In this document: positions 33,034-41,207 of the stretch, piece by piece
How the letters are laid out: every line of letters starts with the position of its first letter
Numbering within the stretch: position 1 is the stretch's first letter
DNA from: Phenylobacterium sp.
Lineage (GTDB): Bacteria > Pseudomonadota > Alphaproteobacteria > Caulobacterales > Caulobacteraceae
Assembly: GCF_004299445.1 (NCBI RefSeq)
Contig: NZ_SCTC01000024.1
Coordinates: 1 to 49,906 of the forward strand
Direction of reading: 5' to 3'
DNA length: 49,906 nt
Translations under genes and position numbers: made by a program
Notes under the pieces: generated by a model
Seen by the model: the letters and a program-made list of their open reading frames with translations, nothing else
Told to the model about the DNA's origin: nothing
The model's database searches: none

Positions 33034-33956
33034 CAGCCCCCCATCCCCGACAGCAGGACAAAGGGCTCTTCCGGCGCGAAGAAGAGGCCAAGCCCCATCC
33101 GCAGGCCCACGGCCAGCACGATGAGGGCCAGGATCGCGCGCAGCTCCTCCGCCCGGAAGCGGGACGAGGCGCGGGCGCCGAACTGGGCGCCGACGATGCC
33201 GCCCACGATCAGCAGAAGGGCCAGCACGATGTCGACCGTCTGGTTGCGGCCGGCCTGCAGAACCCCCGTGAGCGACGAGGTGACGATGATCTGCAGCAGA
33301 CTGGTGCCCACCACCATGCCGGCGGGCATCCGCAGGATGTAGACCATGGCCGGCACCAGGATGAAGCCGCCGCCCACGCCCATGATCGCCGACAGGATGC
33401 CGACGAAGGCGCCCAGGCCCAGCGGCGGGATCACGCTGATGTAGAGCCGCGAGCGAGGGAACCGCATCTTGAGCGGCAGGCCGTAGAGCCACACGGGCCG
33501 GCGGTCGCGGCGCGGCGGCGCGGGATCGCCTCGCCGGCGGCGCAGGATCGCGCCCACGCTTTCACGCAGCATCAGCGCGCCGATGACGCCCAGGAACAGA
33601 AGGTAAGAGATCGAGACCACCAGGTCGGCCTGGCCCAGCAGGCGCAGCCAGCGGAACAGCTCGACGCCTGCGATGGAGCCCACGACACCACCCGCCGCCA
33701 GCACCGCGCCCATCCGCAGGTCGACGGCGCGCCGCCGGCTGTAGGCGATGACGCTGGACATGGACGAAGCGGCCACGTGATTGGCCATCGAGGAGACGGC
33801 CACCGGCGCCGGAATCCCGAGAAACACCAGCATCGGGGTCATCAGGAACCCGCCCCCGATCCCGAACATCCCAGAAATGAAGCCCACCAGGGCGCCCAGC
33901 GCCACGATGAGCGGGGCGTTCACCGCGACCTCGGCGATGGGAAGGTAGATGTCCAC
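33033..33956 (-). CDS. TauE/SafE family sulfite-exporter-type permease
   Basis: A 307-residue inner-membrane protein with eight or so hydrophobic segments in two halves. Each half carries the family's GxxxGxGGGxxxxPML-type loop: ISGMFGIGGGFLMTPMLVFLG near residue 28 and LSAIMGVGGGFILVPAMVYIL near residue 190. TauE/SafE proteins export sulfite, sulfoacetate or other organic anions. It is the first gene of a three-gene operon with TIGR02186 and DUF3429. It has its own start 34 bp from the podJ stop, on the same strand. Confidence 0.87.
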   Translation of the reverse strand: MDIYLPIAEVAVNAPLIVALGALVGFISGMFGIGGGFLMTPMLVFLGIPAPVAVSSMANHVAASSMSSVIAYSRRRAVDLRMGAVLAAGGVVGSIAGVELFRWLRLLGQADLVVSISYLLFLGVIGALMLRESVGAILRRRRGDPAPPRRDRRPVWLYGLPLKMRFPRSRLYISVIPPLGLGAFVGILSAIMGVGGGFILVPAMVYILRMPAGMVVGTSLLQIIVTSSLTGVLQAGRNQTVDIVLALLLIVGGIVGAQFGARASSRFRAEELRAILALIVLAVGLRMGLGLFFAPEEPFVLLSGMGG

Positions 33957-33989
33957 CCTGAGCGCCCTAGGCTGGCGCGAGGGGCAGCG

Positions 33990-36509
33990 TCAATGCTGTC
34001 CCAGGTCGCGCTGGTACGCCGCCAGGGCGATCCGGTAGGCCTCGCTGGGCAGACCATCCGTCGGACCATCGTAATAGCCCTGGCGCGCGAGCACGAGTTG
34101 GGTCTGGCGCACGTTGAGCGAGGCGGCCGGCCGGGGCGCGGGCGCCGGGGCGCGCGCAGCGGCCGGCGCGGCGGGCGCGGGCTTCAGCTGATCCAGCGCC
34201 TTGCGGGCCTCGGCGTCGCCGCGGGCGGCGGCCAGCCGGAACCAGTAGCGGGCCTGGCTGTCGTCGCGGGGCACGCCGCTGCCCGACTGGTAGAGGAGCC
34301 CAAGGTTGAACTGGCTCTCCACGACGCCGGCCGCGGCGGCCTTGCGGAACCATTTGGCGGCGCCGGGCAGGTCCTGCGCCCCGCCCTCGCCCCGGAACAG
34401 ATACACCCCCAGGTTATGCATCGCCTTCACGTCGCCCTGCTCGGCGGCGAGCGTGGTGAGGCGGCGAGCCTCGACCGGGTCTTTGGGCAGGCCCGCTTCC
34501 CCGCCGTCGTAGAGCTGGGCGAGGTAGATCTGAGCCTGAACGTGGCCGCCGTCGGCCAAGGCCTTCAGCTTGGCCAGCGAGCCGGGGAGTCCCGCCTCGA
34601 TCTCGGCGCGAACCTCGGCGAACACCGGGCCGGAAGGCGTCGCGGTCGTGCTGTCGGTGACCAGGCCCGGGCCCAGCACCATGGCGGCGCGCGGGTTTCC
34701 CGGCAGCGGCGGCGCGGCCGCGGTCTGCGGCGCCTGGGGAGCCTGGGGGGCGCCCGGCAACTGCATCAGGGTGAGCCCGGCGGCGCCCACGCTGAGGAAC
34801 GCGGCCCCGCCCGCCACCATCAGCGCGGTCTGCAGCGCCGAGTTCGGCGCCCGGCGGGGCTTCATGTTGAAGCCCTGGAAAAGCCGGCCGGTGGCGCGGG
34901 CGCCCAGCTGAGCCCGAACCTCGGCGGCGCGCGCCTTGGCGGCGCCAGGGTCGATGGCATCGGCCTGGCGGGCGGCGTCCTGGGCGGCGCGGGCGGCGGC
35001 GCGGGCGCGGTCGATCACCTCGCGGGTGGAGAGCTGCGGCGTGGGCTCGGGCGGCTCGGCCTCGAACAGGTCGTCGTCGGCCAGCGGCGCGAAGGCTTCC
35101 GGCGGCTCGGCGTCGGGCACATCCAGGTCGAGGCGGCGCCACGGCGGGTCGATGACCTCGACCTGGTCATCCTGCAGCGGCTCGGCGCGCGAGAACAGTT
35201 CGGCGCCGAAGGCGACGGTGGGGGTCTCGGGTTCGGGTTCCGGCGGCGGGCCCAGGGCGGCCACCAGATCGGACAGGCTGGTCAGCGCGCTTTCGGGCTC
35301 GGGCTCGGGCTCGGGCTCGGGGGGCTGACCCAGGACGGACGGCGCCTCAAAGGCCTCGGCCACGGCGGCAGGGGCGGACTCGAAAGCCGGCTCGGGTTCA
35401 GGCTCCGGCGCGCTGGCGACGGCCGGGCGAGCGGCCAGCGAGTCGCTGACCCGCGCGAAGTCCGCCGAGAGCTTCTCGAAGCTCTCGGCCTGGGTCTGCT
35501 CGGCGCGGGCCAAGCGCAGTTCGACGGCTCCGGCGATGCGCGCCACCTCGGTCCCGACCTGGTCGATGGCCTCGGCGCTGCGGTTGTCGACGTCGGTCAG
35601 CTTGCGGCCGACGGCCTCGGCCATCGCCAGGACCTGGCGACCGATGTCCTCGACCGCCTGGGCCGAGCGGCGCTCGGCGGCCTGGACCTGCTGAGCCAGG
35701 GCGGCGAAGCGCGCCTCGACCGCGCCGCCGGTGGCCGAAGCCAGCGCGTCGGCCACCTCGGCGCGGACGGCGTCCACGCGCTGGGTCAGGGTGTGCGCCA
35801 GCGTCTCGAAGCGCTGATCGATCGCCTGCCCGCCGCCGCGCTCCACGGCGCCGACACGGCGGTCCAGGCCCGCGAGCGAGCCCTTCAGGTCTTCCAGCGC
35901 CGCGGCGGTGCGGGCCTCGGCCATCGCCAGCCGGTCGCTCAGCCGCTCCAGCACCGTCTCGACCAGATGCTCGGGCTCGCCGTCGGCAAGCCGCGTCTCC
36001 ATCATCCGGATCGCTTCGGCGGAACGCGGCCCGGCGGGTTCCGCCTCGAAGCGGCGGCGCCACTCGCTGTTGTCCCGGACCTCGGCCTGGGTTTCGGCCA
36101 GCAGCCCCTCAAGTCGGACGGCGGCGGCGTTCTGGTCGCGTTCGGCGGTCTCGATGCGGGCCAGCGCCTGGCGGACAGAGTGTTCGACGCCGTTGATGGC
36201 CAACCCGGTGCGGGTCTCGGAGGCCTCGATCCGCGCGGTCAGGCGATCAAGAGCGGATGCGACGCGCGCGAGATCCGGAACCGTTGGCGGCGACGGCGGC
36301 GAGATGGCCCGCAGACGCGGCGCCTCCGCGCGGAACGCACGGTCGGCGAACTGGGCCTCGGCGGTGACCTCCTCGGGAACGTCGTCCTCAAGGATGACCC
36401 GGTTCAGCCACTCGCCCAAGGTCATGCCCGAGCGCCGGGCAAGGTCCTTCGCGACCTCGCGGGCCTTCGGGTCGATCCCCTTGACACTCCAGGGCGCCCC
36501 CGCGCTCAT
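33990..36509 (-). CDS. podJ: polar organelle development / localization factor PodJ
   Basis: Polarity scaffold of 839 residues; the C. crescentus protein (about 974) sets up the new pole for pili and chemotaxis proteins. The N-terminus SAGAPWSVKGIDPKAREVAKDLARRSGMTLGEWLN is the conserved PodJ opening. Then come a long Ala/Glu/Arg coiled coil (about residues 90-370), an acidic Pro/Glu-rich disordered part with EPEPEPEPES repeats, a basic stretch, and one membrane helix near 558-580. The periplasmic end has Sel1-type repeats (YLAQLYDGGEAGLPKDPVEARRL, MHNLGVYLFRGEGG, FNLGLLYQSGSGVPRD) and a C-terminal peptidoglycan-binding-like domain (RQTQLVLARQGYYDGPTDG). It is shorter mainly in the coiled coil. 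The opposite strand is open for over 3 kb but that is a codon-bias shadow. Confidence 0.88.
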   Translation of the reverse strand: MSAGAPWSVKGIDPKAREVAKDLARRSGMTLGEWLNRVILEDDVPEEVTAEAQFADRAFRAEAPRLRAISPPSPPTVPDLARVASALDRLTARIEASETRTGLAINGVEHSVRQALARIETAERDQNAAAVRLEGLLAETQAEVRDNSEWRRRFEAEPAGPRSAEAIRMMETRLADGEPEHLVETVLERLSDRLAMAEARTAAALEDLKGSLAGLDRRVGAVERGGGQAIDQRFETLAHTLTQRVDAVRAEVADALASATGGAVEARFAALAQQVQAAERRSAQAVEDIGRQVLAMAEAVGRKLTDVDNRSAEAIDQVGTEVARIAGAVELRLARAEQTQAESFEKLSADFARVSDSLAARPAVASAPEPEPEPAFESAPAAVAEAFEAPSVLGQPPEPEPEPEPESALTSLSDLVAALGPPPEPEPETPTVAFGAELFSRAEPLQDDQVEVIDPPWRRLDLDVPDAEPPEAFAPLADDDLFEAEPPEPTPQLSTREVIDRARAAARAAQDAARQADAIDPGAAKARAAEVRAQLGARATGRLFQGFNMKPRRAPNSALQTALMVAGGAAFLSVGAAGLTLMQLPGAPQAPQAPQTAAAPPLPGNPRAAMVLGPGLVTDSTTATPSGPVFAEVRAEIEAGLPGSLAKLKALADGGHVQAQIYLAQLYDGGEAGLPKDPVEARRLTTLAAEQGDVKAMHNLGVYLFRGEGGAQDLPGAAKWFRKAAAAGVVESQFNLGLLYQSGSGVPRDDSQARYWFRLAAARGDAEARKALDQLKPAPAAPAAARAPAPAPRPAASLNVRQTQLVLARQGYYDGPTDGLPSEAYRIALAAYQRDLGQH

Positions 36510-36511
36510 CC

Positions 36512-36576
36512 GAATCGCTAGCTCCGTGCAGCCTTTAGGCTAGAGACCGATTCCTGGGGTGTAAACGAAACCCTAA
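36512..36576 (-). promoter_or_regulatory. podJ upstream region with two GANTC sites and a CtrA-like box
   Basis: GAATC (36512-36516) and GATTC (36549-36553) are CcrM methylation sites 37 bp apart directly upstream of the podJ start. TAAA-N7-CTAA (36562-36576) is a degenerate match (6 of 8) to the CtrA site TTAA-N7-TTAA. In C. crescentus podJ is cell-cycle controlled, including by GcrA/CcrM, so these fit, but none is proven here. Confidence 0.4.
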
Positions 36577-36695
36577 CGCTACATATGGTGTGCGATGTCT
36601 GTTCCTGTGGATGGCGCGCCCGCCTGGGGGCCCGGCCATCGGCGCGGTGTCCGGATCGACCTCGGACCGCCAGATGGCCTCTCCTCAAAGGGCTT

Positions 36696-36731
36696 GAGCA
36701 TTCACCGGTTCAAGCGAACCGGCGAATGCTC
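36696..36731. repeat. 36-bp palindromic element
   Basis: GAGCATTC-A-CCGGTTC, loop AAGC, then GAACCGG-C-GAATGCTC: 15 paired bases with one mismatch. Palindromes of this GAGCATT...AATGCTC type with a central CCGGTTC are dispersed in many alphaproteobacterial genomes. It lies 12 bp upstream of the small gene at 36744 and could also act as an mRNA hairpin. The rest of the 36577-36743 gap holds nothing I recognise. Confidence 0.6.
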
Positions 36732-36743
36732 TAGGGCTCGGCC

Positions 36744-36950
36744 ATGACCGCAGGCCTGCTCTTCGCCATCGCTCTCGGGCTCTTCGCCATGGCCGGATTC
36801 GCGGGCTGGCGCGGCGCACGTCCGCCCAACCCGATGAAGGGTCCCCGAATGATCCCGTGGCGGCCGATCATGGTGCTGTGCGCCACGGCCGCCATCCTCT
36901 GCGTGGCCACCGCCGAGCGGATGGCCGGGATCGTGCCGCCGGGGCGTTAG
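36744..36950 (+). CDS. small two-helix membrane protein
   Basis: A 68-residue protein with two membrane helices, residues about 4-22 (GLLFAIALGLFAMAGFAGW) and 43-62 (IMVLCATAAILCVATAERMAG), joined by a polar loop with RPPNPMKGPRMIPWR. Similar two-helix proteins with an RPPxPxKGPRxIPWR loop are widespread in alphaproteobacteria and uncharacterised. It lies convergent with the MprF-like gene, 3 bp from its stop. Confidence 0.65.
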   Translation: MTAGLLFAIALGLFAMAGFAGWRGARPPNPMKGPRMIPWRPIMVLCATAAILCVATAERMAGIVPPGR

Positions 36951-36953
36951 GGC

Positions 36954-38606
36954 CTACTCGTCGTTCTTCTTGGGGCGCTTGGCGAGACCCGCCACGCCGC
37001 CCGACGAGAGCAGCCCGGCGTCGGCCATCAGGCGCGGGATGGCCCATTTGCGCGGGGCGGCCACGAAGCGCGGCTGCCAGGTCGGGTCGTACTTGGACTT
37101 GTAGTGGCGCACGCCCTGGAAATTGTAGATCTCCTCGCCGCGGTCGAAGATCAGGCGGCCCACACGGCTGAGGGCCGGCGCCAGGGGGCGGTCGTCTAGG
37201 CCCGACAGCGGGGCCATCCCGAAGTCGAAGGCGCCATAGCCCTGGGCGCGGCCCCAGTTGATGAGTTCGACGAACAGGAAGTCCATGATCCGTGGCGGCC
37301 CCTCGGGCACGAACCGCATCAGATCGATGGAGAAGGCGGCGCGGTTGGCCACCGGCCAGATATTGGCGAAGGCGATGATCCGGCCCTCCCAGCGCACGAC
37401 CGCCAGCGGGAACTCCTGGATGTAGCGGTCGTGGAAGCCGCCGAGGGAGAAGCTCTTGTCCCCGCCGGCATGCGTCTCCAGCCAGGCGTCGGAAATGCGC
37501 CGCAGGTCGGGCATGAGGGGCGCGATGTCGGGGGGCTGAACGACCTCGAAGGTCGCTCCCTCCTCGCCGGCGCGGCGCCAGGCGCGGCGCAGATTGCCCC
37601 GCTTGGTGCCCTCGATGGTGAAACTGTCGAGAGGAGAGACCGCCCCCTCCCCCATCTTCTGGATGGCGAAGCCCAGCTCGACGATGTCGGGCAGATCGTC
37701 GGCGTCGATGTTGTAGAACCCGGGCCGCGCGGCGTGGGCGTCGGCAAGTTCGCGGAACCGCCAGAGCAGTTCCAGCCGCTCGTCCCTTCGGCCCACCGTC
37801 GAACCCAGGGCGATCCAGCTGCGGCCGCGCACGCCGAACATCAGGAAGCTCTCGCCCGAGTTCGAGAACAGGAACCGCTTGTCGCCAAGCAGCGCCAGAT
37901 TGGAGGTGGGGCGGGCTACCTCGGCCTTGGCCAGGATCGCCCGGACACGGTCGAAGTCGGGATCCTCTTCGCCGACGATCGGCGGCGTGGCGGCCGAACC
38001 CAGCAGGCGCCAGACGCCGAACGCGAAAAGGGCGATGGCCGCGCCGCCCCAGGCGCGCAGCGAGCGGGCCGCATCGGCGTCCGCCATCACCTGCCACCAC
38101 GGCAGGTCGCCATAGTCGGCGTTCTGGAACGACCACAGGCCGATCATGCCGGCGCCCACCACGAAGGCGGCGGCCGAGAACAGCCAGGCGGGCGTGACCT
38201 CCATCCGGTTCAGCGCGGCCTTGCGCGGAAAGGCGAAGTGGAAAGGCGCCAGCGCCAGCGCAAGGCCCAGCAGCAGCGCCGTCTCCTCCCAGACGAAGCC
38301 CTTCACCAGGCTGAGCGGGGCGGCGATCAGCAGGGTCACCAGGGTGGCGGCCCAGGCCGCGTCGAGCCGGGCCCGCAGGCCGAACGCCAGCATGACCAGA
38401 ACCAGGCCCAGCACGCTGGACATGAAGTGGCTGATCTCGATCAGGATCGCCGGCTCGAACTCCATCAGCCGGATGAAGCGGCTGGGGATCGACGGAGTGG
38501 CCGCGGAGGCAAGCAGCAGCACGCCCGCCGCGAGGGTCAGCAGGGCTGCAGTCCAGGGCGCCGCGGCGGCGACGGCGGGATGGCGAAGGAGTCGCATCGA
38601 ATCCAT
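36954..38606 (-). CDS. MprF-like DUF2156 (phosphatidylglycerol lysyltransferase domain) membrane protein
   Basis: A 550-residue protein with six or so N-terminal membrane helices (residues 15-205) and a cytoplasmic DUF2156 domain of the GNAT-like fold (about 220-530), as in the C-terminal half of MprF, which transfers aminoacyl groups to phosphatidylglycerol. Domain blocks: NLALLGDKRFLFSNSGESFLMFGVRGRSWIALG, FYNIDADDLPDIVELGFAIQKMGEGAVSPLDSF, and GAFDFGMAPLSGLDDRPLAP...YNFQGVRHYKSKYDPTW. The flippase half is shorter than in full MprF (about 840-870). It could modify membrane charge and resist cationic peptides; the donor amino acid is unknown. Confidence 0.83.
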   Translation of the reverse strand: MDSMRLLRHPAVAAAAPWTAALLTLAAGVLLLASAATPSIPSRFIRLMEFEPAILIEISHFMSSVLGLVLVMLAFGLRARLDAAWAATLVTLLIAAPLSLVKGFVWEETALLLGLALALAPFHFAFPRKAALNRMEVTPAWLFSAAAFVVGAGMIGLWSFQNADYGDLPWWQVMADADAARSLRAWGGAAIALFAFGVWRLLGSAATPPIVGEEDPDFDRVRAILAKAEVARPTSNLALLGDKRFLFSNSGESFLMFGVRGRSWIALGSTVGRRDERLELLWRFRELADAHAARPGFYNIDADDLPDIVELGFAIQKMGEGAVSPLDSFTIEGTKRGNLRRAWRRAGEEGATFEVVQPPDIAPLMPDLRRISDAWLETHAGGDKSFSLGGFHDRYIQEFPLAVVRWEGRIIAFANIWPVANRAAFSIDLMRFVPEGPPRIMDFLFVELINWGRAQGYGAFDFGMAPLSGLDDRPLAPALSRVGRLIFDRGEEIYNFQGVRHYKSKYDPTWQPRFVAAPRKWAIPRLMADAGLLSSGGVAGLAKRPKKNDE

Positions 38607-38635
38607 TCTATAGGCGACGTACCGTCAGGTCCGCT

Positions 38636-38649
38636 CAAACAGACGTTTA
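38636..38649. promoter_or_regulatory. PsrA-like palindrome upstream of the acyl-CoA dehydrogenase cluster
   Basis: CAAAC-AGAC-GTTTA lies 70 bp before the first acyl-CoA dehydrogenase start, in the divergent region. It fits nine of ten positions of the PsrA site (G/C)AAAC-N2-4-GTTT(G/C); PsrA is a TetR-type fatty-acid sensor controlling beta-oxidation genes in Pseudomonas and relatives. No TetR gene is in the window. Confidence 0.4.
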
Positions 38650-38718
38650 ATCTGGCTTTGCCCTGCCGCGGGCGGACGCTAAGCTCGGTGCCTCACAACA
38701 CGACTTTGGGAGATCGGT

Positions 38719-39924
38719 ATGGCCGACTTCGGCGCCACGGACCTCGACGCCTTCGCCAAGGGGGTGCGTGCGGAACTGGAGGCGATGTATCCGGCCGAGC
38801 TGCGCGACCCCAAGGTCAAGACCGACCCCGAGGCGGTCTGGGGCGGGCGGGCGTTTGAAGGATCGGACGACCCGCAGTCGGTCTGGATGCGGCGGATGGC
38901 GGCCAAGGGCTGGACGACGCCCACCTGGCCCAAGGAATACGGCGGCGGCGGACTCTCGGCCGCCGAGGCGCGGGTGCTCGAGCGCGAGATGGCGGCGGGC
39001 AAGTACCGGCCGCCGGTGCTGGCGTTCGGGATCTGGATGCTGGGCCCGGTGCTGCTGGAATACGCCACCGAAGAGCAGAAGCAGATCCACCTGCGCCGCA
39101 TCGTCAACGGCGAGGTGCGCTGGTGCCAGGGCTACTCCGAGCCGGGCGCCGGCTCGGACCTCGCGAGCCTGGCCACCAAGTGCGAGGACAAGGGCGACCA
39201 CTGGCTGATCAACGGCTCGAAGATCTGGACGAGCTATGCCGATAAGGCCGACTGGTGCTTCTGCCTGGTGCGGACGGACACGTCTAAGAAGCATGAGGGG
39301 ATCAGCTTCGTGCTGATCGATATGGCCTCGCCGGGCGTCGAGACAAGGCCGATTCCGCTGATCAGCGGCGAGAGCCCATTCTGCGAGACGTTCTTCACTG
39401 ACGTGAAGATCCCCAAGGAGAACCTGGTCGGGCGGGTGAACGGCGGGTGGGAGATCGCCAAGCGGCTGCTGCAGTACGAGCGCCAGAACATCTCGGCCGG
39501 GTTCGGCGAGGGCGGGTCGGCGGGCGGCGCATCGGGCGACCTGGCCAGCATCGCCCGGCAGTACGGGGCCGACGGCGACGTCGACCTGCGCCGGCGCATC
39601 ACCGAGAACAAGATGAACTTCGCCGCCCTGCGCCACACGATCGCGCGGTCGGCCGCTGAGAGCCGGGCCGGCAACGGACCGTCGGCGGCGACGTCGATCA
39701 TCAAGTACGCCGCGGCCGAGTTCGCCAAGGAGCGGTCCGAACTGATGATCGAGGCGCTAGGCCATCAGGGCCTGGGCTGGGAGGGCGAGAGTTTCCAGAC
39801 GCCGGAGATCGTGGCCACCCGCGGCTGGCTGCGGACCAAGGCCAACTCGATCGAGGGCGGGACCTCGGAAGTGAACCTCAACGTGATCGCCAAGCGGGTC
39901 CTGGGCCTGCCGGATCCCAAGTAA
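38719..39924 (+). CDS. acyl-CoA dehydrogenase, ~400-aa type, array member 1
   Basis: FAD enzyme for alpha,beta-dehydrogenation of an acyl-CoA; 401 residues with the usual N-helical, beta and C-helical domains. WCQGYSEPGAGSDLASL (about 134-150) and WLINGSKIWTS are the FAD/substrate-loop motifs; SIEGGTSEVNLNVIAKRVLGLP closes the protein. The residue matching MCAD Glu376 (Y-E-G-T) is Gly, so the catalytic base must lie elsewhere, as in IVD-type enzymes, or come from a partner subunit. GGGAGA precedes the ATG. It is the first gene of the array, behind a PsrA-like palindrome. Its codon use is uniformly GC-rich. Confidence 0.92.
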   Translation: MADFGATDLDAFAKGVRAELEAMYPAELRDPKVKTDPEAVWGGRAFEGSDDPQSVWMRRMAAKGWTTPTWPKEYGGGGLSAAEARVLEREMAAGKYRPPVLAFGIWMLGPVLLEYATEEQKQIHLRRIVNGEVRWCQGYSEPGAGSDLASLATKCEDKGDHWLINGSKIWTSYADKADWCFCLVRTDTSKKHEGISFVLIDMASPGVETRPIPLISGESPFCETFFTDVKIPKENLVGRVNGGWEIAKRLLQYERQNISAGFGEGGSAGGASGDLASIARQYGADGDVDLRRRITENKMNFAALRHTIARSAAESRAGNGPSAATSIIKYAAAEFAKERSELMIEALGHQGLGWEGESFQTPEIVATRGWLRTKANSIEGGTSEVNLNVIAKRVLGLPDPK

Positions 39925-39936
39925 GGAGCTAGCGTG

Positions 39937-41151
39937 ATGGCCGACTTCGGCGGGCACGACCTGGAGGGCTTCCGGGCCGAGGTGAAGGACTGGCTCGAAG
40001 CCAACTTCCCCAAGTCGCTGGCGCACGACGCCGCCGCGCAGCTGGCGAAGCTGCAGGCGCGCCCCGAGAGCGAGGACGCCCTGAAGTGGCGCCGCGCCCT
40101 GGGCGCCAAGGGCTGGGGCACGCCGACGTGGCCGGCGAAGTACGGCGGCGGCGGGCTCTCCCGCGAGCAGGCGCGCGTGCTGGCCGAGGAAATGGGCAAG
40201 ATCGGCGCCCGCAACCCGATCGGCGGCATGGGCGTGTCGATGTTCGGCCCGACCCTGCTGGAATACGGCAGCGAGGAGCTGAAGCACGAGCACTTCCCGG
40301 GCATCGTCTCGGGCGACGTCTGGTGGTGCCAGGGCTATTCCGAGCCGGGCGCAGGTTCCGATCTTGCAAGTTTGCAGACGCGGGCCGAGGACAAGGGTGA
40401 CCACTTCCTAGTAAATGGTTCAAAAATATGGACTTCTGGAGCCCAATACGCCGATCGATGCTACTGTCTTGTACGTACCGATACCTCAAAGAAGCATGAG
40501 GGGATCAGCTTCCTGCTGATCGACATGAAGGCGCCCGGCGTCGAGGTGCGGCCGATCCTGCTGATCAACGGGACGTCGCCGTTCTGCGAGACGTTCTTCA
40601 CGGACGTGAAGGTGCCGAAGAGCCAGCTGTTCGGGCCGCTGAACGGCGGCTGGACGATCGCCAAGCGGCTGCTGCAGCACGAGCGGGACGGAATCGGGGC
40701 CAGCCTGGGCGCCGGCAACATCGGCGGCGCCGTGAGCGTGCCGACCGTGATCGAGGCGGCCAAGGCGAACGTGGGCCTGGACGACAGCGGCCGGCTGGCC
40801 GACCCCGACCTGCGCCGCCGGATCACCGAGCACCTGATGGAGAACCGGGCCTTTCAGCTGACGGTGCGCCGCCAGCAGGACGACGCGCGGGCCGGCAACG
40901 GGCCGTCGAACCTGGCCGCGGCCATGAAGTACGCCGGCGCCAAGATCGCCCAGGAGCGCAACGAGCTGGTGCTGGAAGGGCTGGGCCACCAGGGCCTGGG
41001 CTGGAGCGGCGAAGGCTTCTCCGAGGGCGAGCTGGCGGCGGTGCGCAGCATGCTTCGGTCCAAGGCCAACTCGATCGAGGGCGGCAGCTCCGAGATCAAT
41101 TTGAACGTCGTCTCAAAAAGAGTGCTTGGCCTTCCCGATCCGAAGTCGTGA
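39937..41151 (+). CDS. acyl-CoA dehydrogenase, ~400-aa type, array member 2
   Basis: A 404-residue paralogue of member 1, starting 12 bp after it with AAGGAG upstream. Motifs: WCQGYSEPGAGSDLASL, FLVNGSKIWTSGAQ, RTDTSKKHEGISF and SIEGGSSEINLNVVSKRVLGLP. As in member 1, Gly occupies the MCAD Glu376 position. Bases about 40368-40495 switch to A/T-rich codons (leucine CTA, valine GTA, isoleucine ATA, lysine AAA, arginine CGT) in an otherwise GC-rich gene, and so does the last 45 bp; the protein sequence there stays well conserved. The next gene is separated by 56 AT-rich bases without a repeat. Confidence 0.92.
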   Translation: MADFGGHDLEGFRAEVKDWLEANFPKSLAHDAAAQLAKLQARPESEDALKWRRALGAKGWGTPTWPAKYGGGGLSREQARVLAEEMGKIGARNPIGGMGVSMFGPTLLEYGSEELKHEHFPGIVSGDVWWCQGYSEPGAGSDLASLQTRAEDKGDHFLVNGSKIWTSGAQYADRCYCLVRTDTSKKHEGISFLLIDMKAPGVEVRPILLINGTSPFCETFFTDVKVPKSQLFGPLNGGWTIAKRLLQHERDGIGASLGAGNIGGAVSVPTVIEAAKANVGLDDSGRLADPDLRRRITEHLMENRAFQLTVRRQQDDARAGNGPSNLAAAMKYAGAKIAQERNELVLEGLGHQGLGWSGEGFSEGELAAVRSMLRSKANSIEGGSSEINLNVVSKRVLGLPDPKS

Positions 41152-41207
41152 AATATGCCTGATTAGAAAGAGCGGTATTTAGCCGACTAGATTTCAGGGA
41201 GGATCCG

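Noticed and set aside
33003..36521. A 1172-codon open frame on the plus strand opposite podJ
   Set aside because: Its translation is Gly/Arg/His-rich shadow sequence; the minus strand encodes a clear PodJ with known domains. Long antisense frames are normal at this GC content.
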